64,000 nt of DNA from Pirellula sp. (lineage in GTDB: Bacteria > Planctomycetota > Planctomycetia > Pirellulales > Lacipirellulaceae): contig PNKX01000001.1 in the NCBI GenBank assembly GCA_013822725.1, positions 248,001 to 312,000 on the forward strand. The letters run 5' to 3'. Below the pieces are notes generated by a model. That model had not been told where the DNA came from, did no database searches, and saw only the letters and a program-made list of their open reading frames with translations. Shown in pieces: positions 8,770 through 18,078 of this stretch; within the stretch, counting starts at the first letter, position 1; each line of letters opens with the position of its first letter. The translations under genes were made by a program, and so were the position numbers.

Positions 8770-11127
8770 ATGAGCGTCTTGTCGTTAGTCGGCGCCGTTC
8801 GGCGCCATGGTTCGCGATTGGTCATGCCTGGTTTGGCAGCCGCGTTATTTGTCACGACTTGGAACTGCGACAGTGTCGCCAGGGCCGCAGTGAAGTCGTG
8901 GGCCGTTGCCAGCGGCCCTTGGGGCACCGGCGGCAATTGGTCTCCTGTGGGCGTTCCCGGCGCCGCCGACGACGTGTTGATCGGTCCCCACATCAATGCG
9001 TCCAACGAAATCGTCACCCTCAACGCCAACGCCTCCGTCGACTCGGTGACGCTGACCGACGGGATGACCCTGCGGACCTCGACGAGCTTCCTGAACGTCG
9101 CCGGCTCCACGCAAGTCAGTGGCCAGAACATCGTCGGCCCATCGACGTTCACGACGCGCCTGCGCATCGAAGACGGCGGCCTCGGCACCGACTTTACGAC
9201 GGGGAACTTGTCGCTCAGCAACTTCGGCCGCGCCACGCTCGAAAGCGGCGCCTCGGCGCTGATTTCAGGCGTCGCCACCATCGGCGAGAACGCGTCGCTC
9301 AGCGGTAACGGCTCAGTCTATCTGACGAAGAACAGCGGCACGGCCCTCGACAACGACGGCCGGATCGAAGCGACGACAGGCGGCCTGACGATCTTCCAAA
9401 CCGCGGGCGGCAGAATCGATCTCGACGGCGCAGGCGGTCAAGGACTCGTCGTCGTCAATTCGGGCGGAGGCAATGGCCTCGAGATCAACGGCGACCAGCT
9501 GACCGATTCGTTCGGCGGCGACATCGAGATGACCTCAAACTCCCGCTTGGAAATGAACCTGACCAATGGCTGGAGCGCTGGTTCAAGCAGCTCGCTCACC
9601 GTCACCGGCAGCGGCGATCTGCCAACCTCGGTCATCGACGGCAACGAGCTCGACTGGGCCGGCGTCCTCACCGTCACCGGCAACCATGGGCGGCTGCGCT
9701 TCGACGCCGACGTGACGCTCGCCACGGCAACGACGGTCCATGTGAACGCCGACGACGAATTAGAGTTCGCCGAAGCGACCGAGATCAACGGCGGCGCCTA
9801 CAATGTGGCCGCCGGGGCGGAAGTTCGCTTTAACGGCGACACGATTGTGGCTGGCGGTTCGTTCAACACCGGCGGGGTCCTTCCCAGCAGCGGTATCGTC
9901 AGCTTTTACGGCCCCTCCGATTGGCAAGGCAACGTCAGCCTCAGCGGTCGCTCCCGCGTTCACGGCATGGCCTTCGTCTCGGCGGCGACGACGATCGACG
10001 CCGATCAGTTCAATATGGACGGCTCAGGAGGGACCATCTGGGACGTCAACGCCGCGTTCACGGTCAATGCTGATCTGATCGATTCGACGGACAACTCGTT
10101 CGACGGCGTCATCGACGTCGCCGGCGGGTTGTCGAATCGTCTCAGGTTGAATCTCACCGATCCGACGGCTGCGTGGCAAATGATGGGCACGATGCACCTC
10201 TCCGGAGGCGCCGGCATCTACATCATTCGCGTCGCCGGCTCGAAGATGGAGGTCGGCGGCGCGATCAATATCGACGACTCCAACGTGAACATCGCCGCTG
10301 ACGTGACGTTGCGGGACAACAGCGATCTCAACTTCGCCGCCGCGACCTCCGACCTGCGCTTCAGCGGCGAAACGACGATTGAAAACGGCGTCAACTTCAC
10401 CGGGCAAGGCTTGCTCCACAACAACGCCGACGGCGCCGGCATGCGGATCGCCGGCGGCGTCAACCTCGGACAGGCCGGCATCGACAACGAAAGTCGCCTC
10501 GCGATCGGCCTCGACGCCCCGGGGCAGGTCTCAGTTAATCGCTTCGAAAGCGCGACCGACGCCACGCTCCAGATGTTCATCGGCGGCACGACGCCGGGAA
10601 CCGAGCTTTCGAACCTGCTCGTCACCGCCGGCACGGCTCAACTCGACGGCACGCTCGCGTTGTCGCTGTTCGACGACGGCGGCTTCGCCCCGGAACTCGG
10701 CGACCAATTCGCTATCATCACCGCGCCTGGCGGAATCGTCGGCCAGTTCGATCAGCTCGTACAACCCTCCGGCATGCCGACGGGGCTATTGTTTGAAGTT
10801 CAGTACACGCCCACCAGCGTCGTGCTGTTCGTCGACAACACGTACGAGGCCGACTTCGATCGCGACGGCGACGTCGACGGAGCCGACCTGACCGTCTGGA
10901 ATAGCGCCTACGGCCTGAACAGCTATGCCGACGCCAACTCCGACGGCCAGTCCGACGGCGCGGACTTCCTCGTCTGGCAGCGCCAATACGGCTTTGGCCT
11001 CCCCATCGCCATGGCCGCGGCGATCCCCGAGCCGACCGCAGGAACTTTACTCGTCATCGCTGTTGGCATACTCGCTCAGCGAAGCCGGCGCCGTGTCTCC
11101 TCGGGGGTCACTCCCACCGGCGCGTGA
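8770..11127 (+). CDS. Large secreted beta-solenoid-like protein with dockerin-like repeat and PEP-CTERM signal
   Basis: 785 aa. A signal peptide (LVMPGLAAALFVTTWNC to ARAA) is followed by WAVASGPWGTGGNWSPVGVP, the typical opening of planctomycete autotransporter-like beta-helix proteins, and about 600 residues of Asn/Gly/Thr-rich repetitive sequence without cysteines. Near the C-terminus there is a pair of calcium-loop-like motifs (DFDRDGDVDGADLTVWNSAYG and DANSDGQSDGADFLVWQ), a dockerin type I-like module, then a PEP-CTERM signal (IPEPTAGTLLVIAVGILAQ, RSRRR). ATG 8770 is chosen because of the AGAAGG site and the signal peptide directly after it; the frame is open for 133 codons upstream without such features. 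Probable surface or matrix component exported and sorted by exosortase. Function unknown. Confidence 0.85.
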   Translation: MSVLSLVGAVRRHGSRLVMPGLAAALFVTTWNCDSVARAAVKSWAVASGPWGTGGNWSPVGVPGAADDVLIGPHINASNEIVTLNANASVDSVTLTDGMTLRTSTSFLNVAGSTQVSGQNIVGPSTFTTRLRIEDGGLGTDFTTGNLSLSNFGRATLESGASALISGVATIGENASLSGNGSVYLTKNSGTALDNDGRIEATTGGLTIFQTAGGRIDLDGAGGQGLVVVNSGGGNGLEINGDQLTDSFGGDIEMTSNSRLEMNLTNGWSAGSSSSLTVTGSGDLPTSVIDGNELDWAGVLTVTGNHGRLRFDADVTLATATTVHVNADDELEFAEATEINGGAYNVAAGAEVRFNGDTIVAGGSFNTGGVLPSSGIVSFYGPSDWQGNVSLSGRSRVHGMAFVSAATTIDADQFNMDGSGGTIWDVNAAFTVNADLIDSTDNSFDGVIDVAGGLSNRLRLNLTDPTAAWQMMGTMHLSGGAGIYIIRVAGSKMEVGGAINIDDSNVNIAADVTLRDNSDLNFAAATSDLRFSGETTIENGVNFTGQGLLHNNADGAGMRIAGGVNLGQAGIDNESRLAIGLDAPGQVSVNRFESATDATLQMFIGGTTPGTELSNLLVTAGTAQLDGTLALSLFDDGGFAPELGDQFAIITAPGGIVGQFDQLVQPSGMPTGLLFEVQYTPTSVVLFVDNTYEADFDRDGDVDGADLTVWNSAYGLNSYADANSDGQSDGADFLVWQRQYGFGLPIAMAAAIPEPTAGTLLVIAVGILAQRSRRRVSSGVTPTGA

Positions 11128-11160
11128 GACGTGGCGCATGAAGTTGCCTGCGTGTACCAG

Positions 11161-11196
11161 GCTGCCCTGGTAGGCGACCAAGCCTGCCAGGGCAGC
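11161..11196 (+). terminator. Hairpin after the 8770 gene, possible terminator
   Basis: 10-bp perfect stem GCTGCCCTGG / CCAGGGCAGC with a 16-nt loop, 33 bp after the stop codon. There is only a weak T-rich tail (TTGATTG), so it may be a repeat element or transcript-stabilising hairpin. Confidence 0.4.
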
Positions 11197-11263
11197 TTGA
11201 TTGATGCTCATGATCGAGTACTAGGTACTGGCAACTGGTATTGGTCGCCGGCAACATTCTGCC

Positions 11264-11612
11264 GACTACCCTGCAGAAAATGGCCACGCGACTTGCTAGG
11301 CTGCAATAGAGCGGTCTCGAACGCTCGAACGTGGTTGCTCTTTGACATTTCAACATCTGAGGTCTAGTCGCCGCATGGCTGATGACGCGTTTCTGCGCGA
11401 GAAGAACCCCGATCGCAAATCGTCTTGCCATCGGCTCGATAACGGACGCATTTCTCAAGTATGCCAATAAAACGACGTGACACACTTGGCAGACATAGCC
11501 GACATGGTCGACTTGCAAAAACTAGGTGTTCGCGCCGCAATCTGACGTTTCGCGACGCTCGTCGGCGTCGCCGATCACACTTTACGTCGCGTCGCAATTC
11601 GCCTGCACGCCA
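11264..11612 (+). repeat. Diverged ~350-bp non-coding element with boxA-like motif, copy 1
   Basis: Alignable by eye to the complement of 18929-19341. Shared blocks, in the same order: CAGAAAATGGCC, CTGCTAGG-like, GCTCTTTGACAT (boxA-like, 11336-11347 reads TGCTCTTTGACA), GATCGCAAATCGTC, CGATAACGGACG, CTCAAGT, CACTTGGCAGACAT followed by CGACATGG, and GTCGCAATTCGCC. Single-base indels between the copies shift every reading frame, so it is not protein-coding. Role unknown: candidates are a transcribed RNA or a remnant leader (rRNA or CRISPR). Confidence 0.75.
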
Positions 11613-11675
11613 CGCCAGTTTGGGCGCATTATGCCGGTGAACGTAGAATCCGATAGCTGCAAGACAACGTGCCTC

Positions 11676-12743
11676 TCACGCCCGCGCTTCGTCAATCGGC
11701 CCGTGTTCCAAGGGCGGCGTCAGGCTCGGCTTTTGCCGCGGGGGCAGTAAATGGCCACGCAGAAATCGCTGCATCGGCAGCTCAAAGCCTTTGTACATGA
11801 CGACCGACGCCGCTAGGCAAGCGGCGGTGACCGCCGCCGACCATAGCCAGTCCTCCAGCAGCGTGCCGTTATAAAGTTTGAAGACTTTATTCGAGGCGAT
11901 CACCGGAAACGGATGGAGCAAGTAGAGCGAGTAACTGGCGTCGCCCAGCAGCACCAGTAGCCACGGCATCTTCGCTTCGCGGAACGTGAAAAGCGCGGCG
12001 CCGACGAAGAAGAACGACGGCACGCCGTAGTCGAGCACCCGCACGCCGGTTTCCCAGTACCCGAGTTGATACAGGACGAACCATGCCGTGAGCCCTGCCA
12101 TGCAAAGGGCGGCGCTGGCGCGGCGGAACGTCGGTCCGCCGCGCTCCGTGGCGAACCACCAATGGCAGAGCGCCATACCGAGCGGGAACTCGAAAAAAAT
12201 CATATTCCCGTAGAAGTCGGCGATCGCCCCCGCGTCTTTGAACGTGATGCCGAGCAACACGAGCGCCGCGATGAGAATCGACGCGACGATCGTCGTATGC
12301 TTCTTGCTGACCGCCAGCGCCACGCCGAAGATCGCGTAGAAGATCATCTCGCAGTTGATCGTCCAACCGACGTACAGCAACGGCTGCAACGCTGTGCCGC
12401 TTTTGTAGAACGGAATGAAGAACAGCGACTTGAGTAGTTCCACGACGTCGGGCGTCGTGTTGTTCATCACCCGCGGGTAAATGAGCGCCGCTGCAAACAC
12501 GCTGAACGTCATAAGCCAGTAGATCGGCACGATGCGGATCAGGCGTTTGCGGAAGAAGTATTCGCGATCGAACGTCGCCGTGTAGACGATCACGAAGCCG
12601 CTGATGATGAAAAAGATGTCGACGCCCCAGGTTCCTGCGCCGACGGTCGGCAAGTGGACGCCGACCACCGTGAGCGCGGCGAAGAACCGCAGAACCTGGA
12701 TAATCTCCAGGCGCTTCTTCACGGGCAAGCAGGGTTCCGGCAT
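11676..12743 (-). CDS. Membrane acyltransferase, acyltransferase-3 (OafA/YrhL) family
   Basis: 355 aa, usual length for the family. Starts with KRLEIIQVLRFFAALTVVGV followed by HLP, the position of the conserved catalytic-type His, then GVDIFFIISGFVIVY and the RKRLIRIVPIYWLM motif. About ten hydrophobic segments run to the C-terminus; LLLGDASYSLYLLHPF is the typical last-helix motif. Such enzymes O-acylate cell-surface polysaccharides or lipids. The longer frame extending to 13238 is rejected: its first 165 residues are low-complexity Arg/Ser sequence, and ATG 12743 puts the conserved domain at residue 9. Isolated gene between the boxA-like element and the divergent efflux operon. Confidence 0.9.
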   Translation of the reverse strand: MPEPCLPVKKRLEIIQVLRFFAALTVVGVHLPTVGAGTWGVDIFFIISGFVIVYTATFDREYFFRKRLIRIVPIYWLMTFSVFAAALIYPRVMNNTTPDVVELLKSLFFIPFYKSGTALQPLLYVGWTINCEMIFYAIFGVALAVSKKHTTIVASILIAALVLLGITFKDAGAIADFYGNMIFFEFPLGMALCHWWFATERGGPTFRRASAALCMAGLTAWFVLYQLGYWETGVRVLDYGVPSFFFVGAALFTFREAKMPWLLVLLGDASYSLYLLHPFPVIASNKVFKLYNGTLLEDWLWSAAVTAACLAASVVMYKGFELPMQRFLRGHLLPPRQKPSLTPPLEHGPIDEARA

Positions 12744-13208
12744 CGAAGAATCCCTATTCCCAAGTGGTCCGACAAGGTTGCCGCGACTTCGTACTAATAA
12801 GCGCTGGAGGAGTGAATCTATTGAATCGTAACCTGAGGCGTCAGAAGAGTTTTCATAATAAGCACCAACTCGCCGGGCGCGAAGCAGCGGGCGCGACTCC
12901 GCCGGCATTGCCCACGGCGCGCAGACGGACGAATCGCGAAAATTCGACCCCTCGCTCAGAATAATGAAGATCGCGGGAGAGGCTCCGACGGCGCAGGCGG
13001 CGCGAACGCTGCAATCGCACCTCGCGTGAGGAAGGCTCCGCTTGCCGCCGCGCGAAAAAACAGCCACTCGCGAGACTGCCTTTCCTTGAACTTTCTGCGG
13101 TAAAACGCCGGCTCCGCCGCTCGCCCAAGGGGTTATAATAAACGTTACTACCCTCCTCGCGGCTCGCCCCTGCTTCCGCACAACGCCGCCTCGTCGAACT
13201 GGCCTTTT
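12744..13208. other. Divergent intergenic region
   Basis: No gene seen. Separates the acyltransferase (left) from the RND adaptor (right). A TATAAT at 13134-13139 could be the -10 of the efflux operon, but no matching -35 at proper spacing is visible. Confidence 0.4.
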
Positions 13209-14540
13209 ATGCCTCATCAGTCGCCACCCCGCCGACATTCCTGGCCGTTAGCCGCGGCCGGCTCGCTGTTGTTGGCCCTCCTCGGCTGCAGCCACGCCGA
13301 AACGCCTGCCGATGCAGCGGCCGCCCCGGCGCCGCTGGCCCCCAAGCCAGTCGCCGTGATCGCCGCCGCTCGCCAGGCGTGGCCCCGCACCGTCTCGGTT
13401 CAGGGGGCCCTGCTGGCCGACGAGGATGCGGTGATTGGTTCGCAGCTGGCCGGCCGCGTGGCCACGGTAAACGTCGACCTCGGCTCGATCGTCAAGAAAG
13501 GGGACCCGCTGGTAACGCTCGACCGCAGCGAGCTCGACCTGCAGGTGAAGCTCGCCGAGGCTCAGCTACAGCAAGCCTGCTCGGCGATTGGCCTCAAAGC
13601 CTACGAAGACGAGACGAAGCTTGACTACAAAAACGCCCCGCCCGTGCAGCTGGAGCAAGCGTTGATCGACGAGGCGGAGGCTGCGGTCAATCGGGCCAAG
13701 GCGCTCGTTCCGACGCGAGCCATCACTGGCGGCGAGTACGACACGCTCGTCGCTCAGATGCGCGCCGCGAAGGCCCGTTACAATTCGGCCCTCAATGCGG
13801 TGAGCACTCAGGTGGCGATGATCGGCGTCCGCCGCACGGAGTTGTCGCTCGCCCGGCAGCAGGTCGCCGATTCGCAGACGGTGGCGCCGTTCGACGGCGT
13901 CGTCGAAGCCCGCCGCGTGTCGCCCGGCGAGTATGTTTCAGTCGGGCAGCCGCTGATTTCGCTGGTGCGGGCCGAACGGCTCCGCTTCACCGCCGGCGTC
14001 CCCGAAAGCAAAGCGGGCGAGATCAAACCGGGGCAGCGCGTCGAGATCCGCATCGCCGGCGCCGAGGAACCTTTGGTGACTGAGATTACCCGTGTCAGCC
14101 CCATTGTCACGCAAACGAGCCGCTCGGTCCGCATCGAAGCCGACGTGCCGAATCCTGATCACGCGTTGCAGGCCGGGCTGTTCGCCCAGGCGGACGTGAT
14201 CGTGGAACCCGAGGCCCAGGCGCTCGCCCTGCCCTCGGCGGCGGTCACTCGCTTCGCCGGCGTCGAAAAGGTTTGGCTCGTAGCCGACGGCAAGGCGGCC
14301 CAACAGTCGATTCGCACCGGCCGCGAGGAACAGGGACGAATTGAAATCGTCGATGGCCTCGCCGAGGGAAACCGGGTCATCGCCAACGCCGACGACGGCC
14401 GCAGCGGGCCGGTGACGATCGTTGGGGAAGCTGGCAGCGATCAGCTTTCAGCAGTCAGCTCGAAGACGGAAGAAGCAAAAGCCCCATCCAAGCCTAACGA
14501 ATCCGCTACATCCAAGTCCGATAGTCCTCCCTCTGGCTGA
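13209..14540 (+). CDS. RND efflux periplasmic adaptor (membrane fusion protein), lipoprotein
   Basis: 443 aa. Lipoprotein signal with lipobox LLGC (Cys near 28). Body follows the HlyD/AcrA order: beta-barrel start (TVSVQGALLADEDAVIGSQL), biotinyl-lipoyl half (GRVATVNVDLGSIVKKGDPL), alpha-hairpin (about 110-200), second lipoyl half (TVAPFDGVVEARRVSPGEYV, SVGQPLISLV) and membrane-proximal domain to about 400. The last ~34 residues (from 410, SDQLSAVSSKTEEAKA onward) are not adaptor-like: they are written by a palindromic element at 14437-14551 whose right arm provides the TGA stop. Gene ends 32 bp before the pump gene, so the two form an operon. No outer-membrane channel gene is present nearby. 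Confidence 0.93.
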   Translation: MPHQSPPRRHSWPLAAAGSLLLALLGCSHAETPADAAAAPAPLAPKPVAVIAAARQAWPRTVSVQGALLADEDAVIGSQLAGRVATVNVDLGSIVKKGDPLVTLDRSELDLQVKLAEAQLQQACSAIGLKAYEDETKLDYKNAPPVQLEQALIDEAEAAVNRAKALVPTRAITGGEYDTLVAQMRAAKARYNSALNAVSTQVAMIGVRRTELSLARQQVADSQTVAPFDGVVEARRVSPGEYVSVGQPLISLVRAERLRFTAGVPESKAGEIKPGQRVEIRIAGAEEPLVTEITRVSPIVTQTSRSVRIEADVPNPDHALQAGLFAQADVIVEPEAQALALPSAAVTRFAGVEKVWLVADGKAAQQSIRTGREEQGRIEIVDGLAEGNRVIANADDGRSGPVTIVGEAGSDQLSAVSSKTEEAKAPSKPNESATSKSDSPPSG

Positions 14541-14551
14541 AAGCTGATCGC
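14437..14551. repeat. Palindromic element (family G) forming the adaptor C-terminus
   Basis: Perfect 16-bp inverted arms GCGATCAGCTTTCAGC (14437-14452) and GCTGAAAGCTGATCGC (14536-14551). The adaptor's stop codon TGA (14538-14540) lies inside the right arm. The same word occurs at 56596-56625 (AAGCTGATCGCTGACGGCTG followed by AAAGC), outside any gene. Confidence 0.85.
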
Positions 14552-14572
14552 CGACAGCTTCCTCGCTTTCCT

Positions 14573-17500
14573 ATGCAATGGCTCGCCCGAGTTTGCGTTG
14601 AACGCCCTGTCTTCGCCCTCATGCTGATCGCAGCAGTGGTCGTGGCCGGCGCCGCCGCGTACCCGCAGCTGGGGATCGACCGCTTCCCGAACATCGACCT
14701 GCCATCGATCCGCGTCGCCACCAACTACCCCGGCGCCGCGGCCGCGGAAGTGGAATCGGAGGTGACCCAGCCGCTGGAAGATGCGGTCGCCACTGTGGCG
14801 GGCATCGACGAGTTGCGTTCCATGTCGAACGACGGCATTTCGATGCTGATGATCACGTTTCGCCTCGACGTGAACATCGGCGTCGCATCGCAGGATGTGC
14901 GCGACGCGGTGAACAGCGTGCTGAACCGCTTACCGCCGGGCATCGACCCGCCAGTGGTGCAGAAGCAGGACCTCGACGCGTCGCCGATCATGACGCTGGC
15001 GGTGTTCGGCGATCGCGAGCCGCGGGAGCTGTACGTTCTCGCCGATCGAAGCGTGAAAAGCATCATCGAGTCGGCCCGCGGCGTCGGCCAGGTGACGATC
15101 GAAGGGGCGTCGGATCGGGCGATTCAAATCGACCTCGACGCCGATCGGCTGGCCGCTCACCGAACGTCGATCATGCAGGTTTACGACGCGATCGCTTCGC
15201 AGAACGCCGAAATTCCCGCTGGTCGCGTCGACGCCGGGTTTCGCGAGATGAGCCTGCGGACGCTGGGGCGGTTGCCGAATTCTCGCGACTTCGACCAGCT
15301 CGTCGTTTCGACGGTGGGCGACGTCCCGCTGCGGATCGGCGACCTGGGCCGCGCGGTCGACCTCACCAAAGAACGGCGTTCGCTCGCACTGTTCGACGGG
15401 CAACCCGCCGTGGTGCTCCAGGTTCAGCGGCAATCGGGTGAAAATACGGTCGAAGTGATCGACGCGGTCAAGCAGCGGCTCGCCAAGGTCCGCGAACTCC
15501 TGCCAGCCGATGTCCGGGTCGAAGTCCTCCAAGATCAGTCTCGCTACATCCGAGCCGCCCTGCACGAGATCCAGAACCATCTGGTCATCGGCAGTTTAAT
15601 GGCGAGCGTCATCGTGCTGCTGTTCATGCGGTCGTGGCGTTCGACGATCATCGCCGCCGTGGCGATACCGACGTCGATCATCGGCGCCTTCGCCGTGATG
15701 AAGGCGATGGATTTCACGCTGAATAACGTCACAATGCTCGCCCTGGTGCTGATGGTCGGCGTGGTGATCGACGACGCAATCATCGTGCTGGAGAATATCT
15801 TTCGCGTCATCGAAGAACAGCGGCTGGAGCCGAAGCGGGCCGCGATCGTCGGCACGCAAGAGATCGGGCTGGCCGTGTTGGCGACGACGATTTCGCTCGT
15901 GATCGTGTTTCTGCCGGTGTCGTTTCTGTCGAGCGTCACGGGACGGCTGTTGTATGAGTTCGGCATCACGTCGACGGTCGCGGTGATGATCTCGATGCTG
16001 GTGAGCTTCTCGCTAACCCCGATGATGTGCAGCCGGATGCTGAAGCCGCCGAAGGAAGGTGTCGGGAGCCTTTTGCGACTTGATAATCCTCCAACTCAAG
16101 GCGCCCACCAGTCGCAAAAGGCTCCCGACACCGTTCACGCCGCCCATCGCGGCGAAGTCGCTTCGCGGCGGGGATTCTATCGCTACATCGAGAACTTCTA
16201 CATGTGGTGCCTCCGCCTCTCGATGCGGCATCGCTGGTTCATTTTGATCGTTTCGGTCGTCGTCATCGCCGCGAACGTACCGCTCTACCACATGGTGCAG
16301 CAGGATTACATTCCGACCGACGTCGACGAGGGGGAATTCGAAGTTCGCATCTCGGCGCCGGAGGGAACCAGCATCACGGCGATGGAGGGAATGATCGAGG
16401 CGGTCGAGCCGAAGGTGCGCGAAGTGCACGGAGTGGTTCACGTCCTTTCGACCGTGTCGGGGAGTTCGCCGCGCGGCACGAGCCAAGCCAGCATGTATGT
16501 GCGGCTCGATGATCTTGAAGGGCGCGTTTTTTCGTTCGGCCGATTGTTCGACGGACTCTTCGCTGGCGATCCTATGGAGGCGTTCCGCGGCAACTACAAC
16601 CAGCGCGACAAAATGCGAGAGGTCCGCTCGATCATTGCCGCGTACCCTGAGCTGCGGGCTTCGGTGCGCAATCTCACCTCGTTCCGCCAAGGGGCTCCGG
16701 TCGATCTCGATTTCGTCGTCACCGGGCCTGATCTGCAGGAACTGGCCAAGTTTACCGACACGCTGCGCGACCGCGTTGCGAAGGAACTTCCGGGCTTGGT
16801 CGACGTCGACAGCACGCTGCGGATGGACAAGCCGAATTTGCTCGCCCATATCGACCGGCAACGGGCGGCCGCCCTGGGAGTCGACGTGCGCGAGATTGCC
16901 GACACGCTGCGCATCGCCGTCGGCGGCGATGATCGCGTCTCGCGTTACTACGACTCGCAAGCCGACGACGCGTACGACGTGGAACTGCGGCTGCGCGGCG
17001 TCGACCGCGCCGATCCGCGCGATATTTCGCAACTTTACGTTCGCACTGCTAATCCCCGCGCGGTGAACGCCGCCAATCGGACGACGCCGGCGGCGGAACC
17101 GACGCTCATTCCGGGGCTCGGTTACGAATCAGGCGCCTTCCCGCTCACGCGGCTCGACAATGTCGTCTCGTTCGAAGAAACCTTTAGCCCCTCGCGCATC
17201 GACCGCCTCGATCGGCTGCGGATGGCGGCGGTGCGAGCGAATCTCGCTCCAGGTTATGCGTTGGCGGAACAGGCGCGACTGGTGCAAGAGATCGCTGAAG
17301 ATATGGGATTGCCCCCCGGCTATTCCACCCGCGTCGTCGGCGGCGCTCGCGAACTGCAAACGACGCTCGACGAATTCTTGTGGACCTGCGCCTTGTCGTT
17401 CGTCTGCATGTACATCGTGCTCGCCGCGCAGTACGAACATCTGGTGCATCCGCTGACGATTCTGATTTCGTTGCCGATCGCGATTCCGTTCGGGCTGTTT

Positions 17501-17938
17501 AGCCTCTGGCTGGGCGGCGAGTCGCTCAATCTCTACTCGGCGCTCGGCATTCTCGTTCTCTTCGGTATGGTGAAAAAGGCGTCGATTCTGCAGGTCGACC
17601 ACATCAACCAGCTGCGCGCCGCCGGCTTGCCGCGGATCGAGGCGATTTTCCAAGGAAACCGCGATCGCCTGCGGCCGATCCTGATGACGGCGGTCGCATT
17701 CGTCGCCGGGATGGTGCCGCTGCTGATCGCCACCGGCCCTGGGGCCGAGGAACGCCGCTCAATCGCCGTCCTGGTCGTCGGCGGTCAGGCGCTGTCGCTA
17801 TTGCTGACGCTGCTGGCGGTGCCGGTGATTTATTCGCTGCTGGACGACCTCAGCGAATTGGTCGTCCGCCGGCGCGAGACCAGCGCCGCAACACCGCCAA
17901 GTCCGGCGATTTTGGGCGCAAATCCCGCACCAAGCTAA
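14573..17938 (+). CDS. RND multidrug/solute efflux pump, inner-membrane subunit (HAE1/AcrB-like)
   Basis: 1121 aa, somewhat longer than the usual ~1030-1050. N-terminal TM1 (RPVFALMLIAAVVVAGAAA) then the porter domain signature (NIDLPSIRVATNYPGAAAAE). TM4 carries the proton-relay pair in LVLMVGVVIDDAIIVLENIF. Second half repeats the layout (RHRWFILIVSVVVIAAN, porter, YIVLAAQYEHLVHPLTILIS, LGILVLFGMVKKASILQVDH). Residues 496-520 are an in-frame 75-bp palindromic insert located in the cytoplasmic loop between the two membrane halves, just after the SLTPMMCSRMLKPP motif, where extra residues are probably tolerated. Works with the adaptor upstream; substrate unknown. Confidence 0.94.
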   Translation: MQWLARVCVERPVFALMLIAAVVVAGAAAYPQLGIDRFPNIDLPSIRVATNYPGAAAAEVESEVTQPLEDAVATVAGIDELRSMSNDGISMLMITFRLDVNIGVASQDVRDAVNSVLNRLPPGIDPPVVQKQDLDASPIMTLAVFGDREPRELYVLADRSVKSIIESARGVGQVTIEGASDRAIQIDLDADRLAAHRTSIMQVYDAIASQNAEIPAGRVDAGFREMSLRTLGRLPNSRDFDQLVVSTVGDVPLRIGDLGRAVDLTKERRSLALFDGQPAVVLQVQRQSGENTVEVIDAVKQRLAKVRELLPADVRVEVLQDQSRYIRAALHEIQNHLVIGSLMASVIVLLFMRSWRSTIIAAVAIPTSIIGAFAVMKAMDFTLNNVTMLALVLMVGVVIDDAIIVLENIFRVIEEQRLEPKRAAIVGTQEIGLAVLATTISLVIVFLPVSFLSSVTGRLLYEFGITSTVAVMISMLVSFSLTPMMCSRMLKPPKEGVGSLLRLDNPPTQGAHQSQKAPDTVHAAHRGEVASRRGFYRYIENFYMWCLRLSMRHRWFILIVSVVVIAANVPLYHMVQQDYIPTDVDEGEFEVRISAPEGTSITAMEGMIEAVEPKVREVHGVVHVLSTVSGSSPRGTSQASMYVRLDDLEGRVFSFGRLFDGLFAGDPMEAFRGNYNQRDKMREVRSIIAAYPELRASVRNLTSFRQGAPVDLDFVVTGPDLQELAKFTDTLRDRVAKELPGLVDVDSTLRMDKPNLLAHIDRQRAAALGVDVREIADTLRIAVGGDDRVSRYYDSQADDAYDVELRLRGVDRADPRDISQLYVRTANPRAVNAANRTTPAAEPTLIPGLGYESGAFPLTRLDNVVSFEETFSPSRIDRLDRLRMAAVRANLAPGYALAEQARLVQEIAEDMGLPPGYSTRVVGGARELQTTLDEFLWTCALSFVCMYIVLAAQYEHLVHPLTILISLPIAIPFGLFSLWLGGESLNLYSALGILVLFGMVKKASILQVDHINQLRAAGLPRIEAIFQGNRDRLRPILMTAVAFVAGMVPLLIATGPGAEERRSIAVLVVGGQALSLLLTLLAVPVIYSLLDDLSELVVRRRETSAATPPSPAILGANPAPS
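16058..16132. repeat. Perfect 23-bp inverted repeat inserted in frame in the RND pump (family B, copy 1)
   Basis: Left arm 16058-16080 and right arm 16110-16132 are exact reverse complements (arm begins GGTGTCGGGAGCCTTTTGCG), with a 29-bp spacer. Total 75 bp, exactly 25 codons, no stop in the pump frame. A degenerate second copy is at 23375-23433 in a non-coding gap. Confidence 0.95.
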
Positions 17939-18078
17939 GGCCGACGGCGGCGGCCGCTTGCCCCGCAACCGCTCCACTAGTAGCCTGTGGCTATCCCCCT
18001 CGCGCCCCCCAACGTAGCCAGGCGAGGGCCGTCACTTCTCAGTCTCCCTCTGGGCAAAGACTCTCAAGGAACCATACG

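Noticed and set aside
12744..13238. 165-residue N-terminal extension of the acyltransferase
   Set aside because: Low-complexity Arg/Ser sequence without family similarity; the ATG at 12743 puts the conserved domain at the start.
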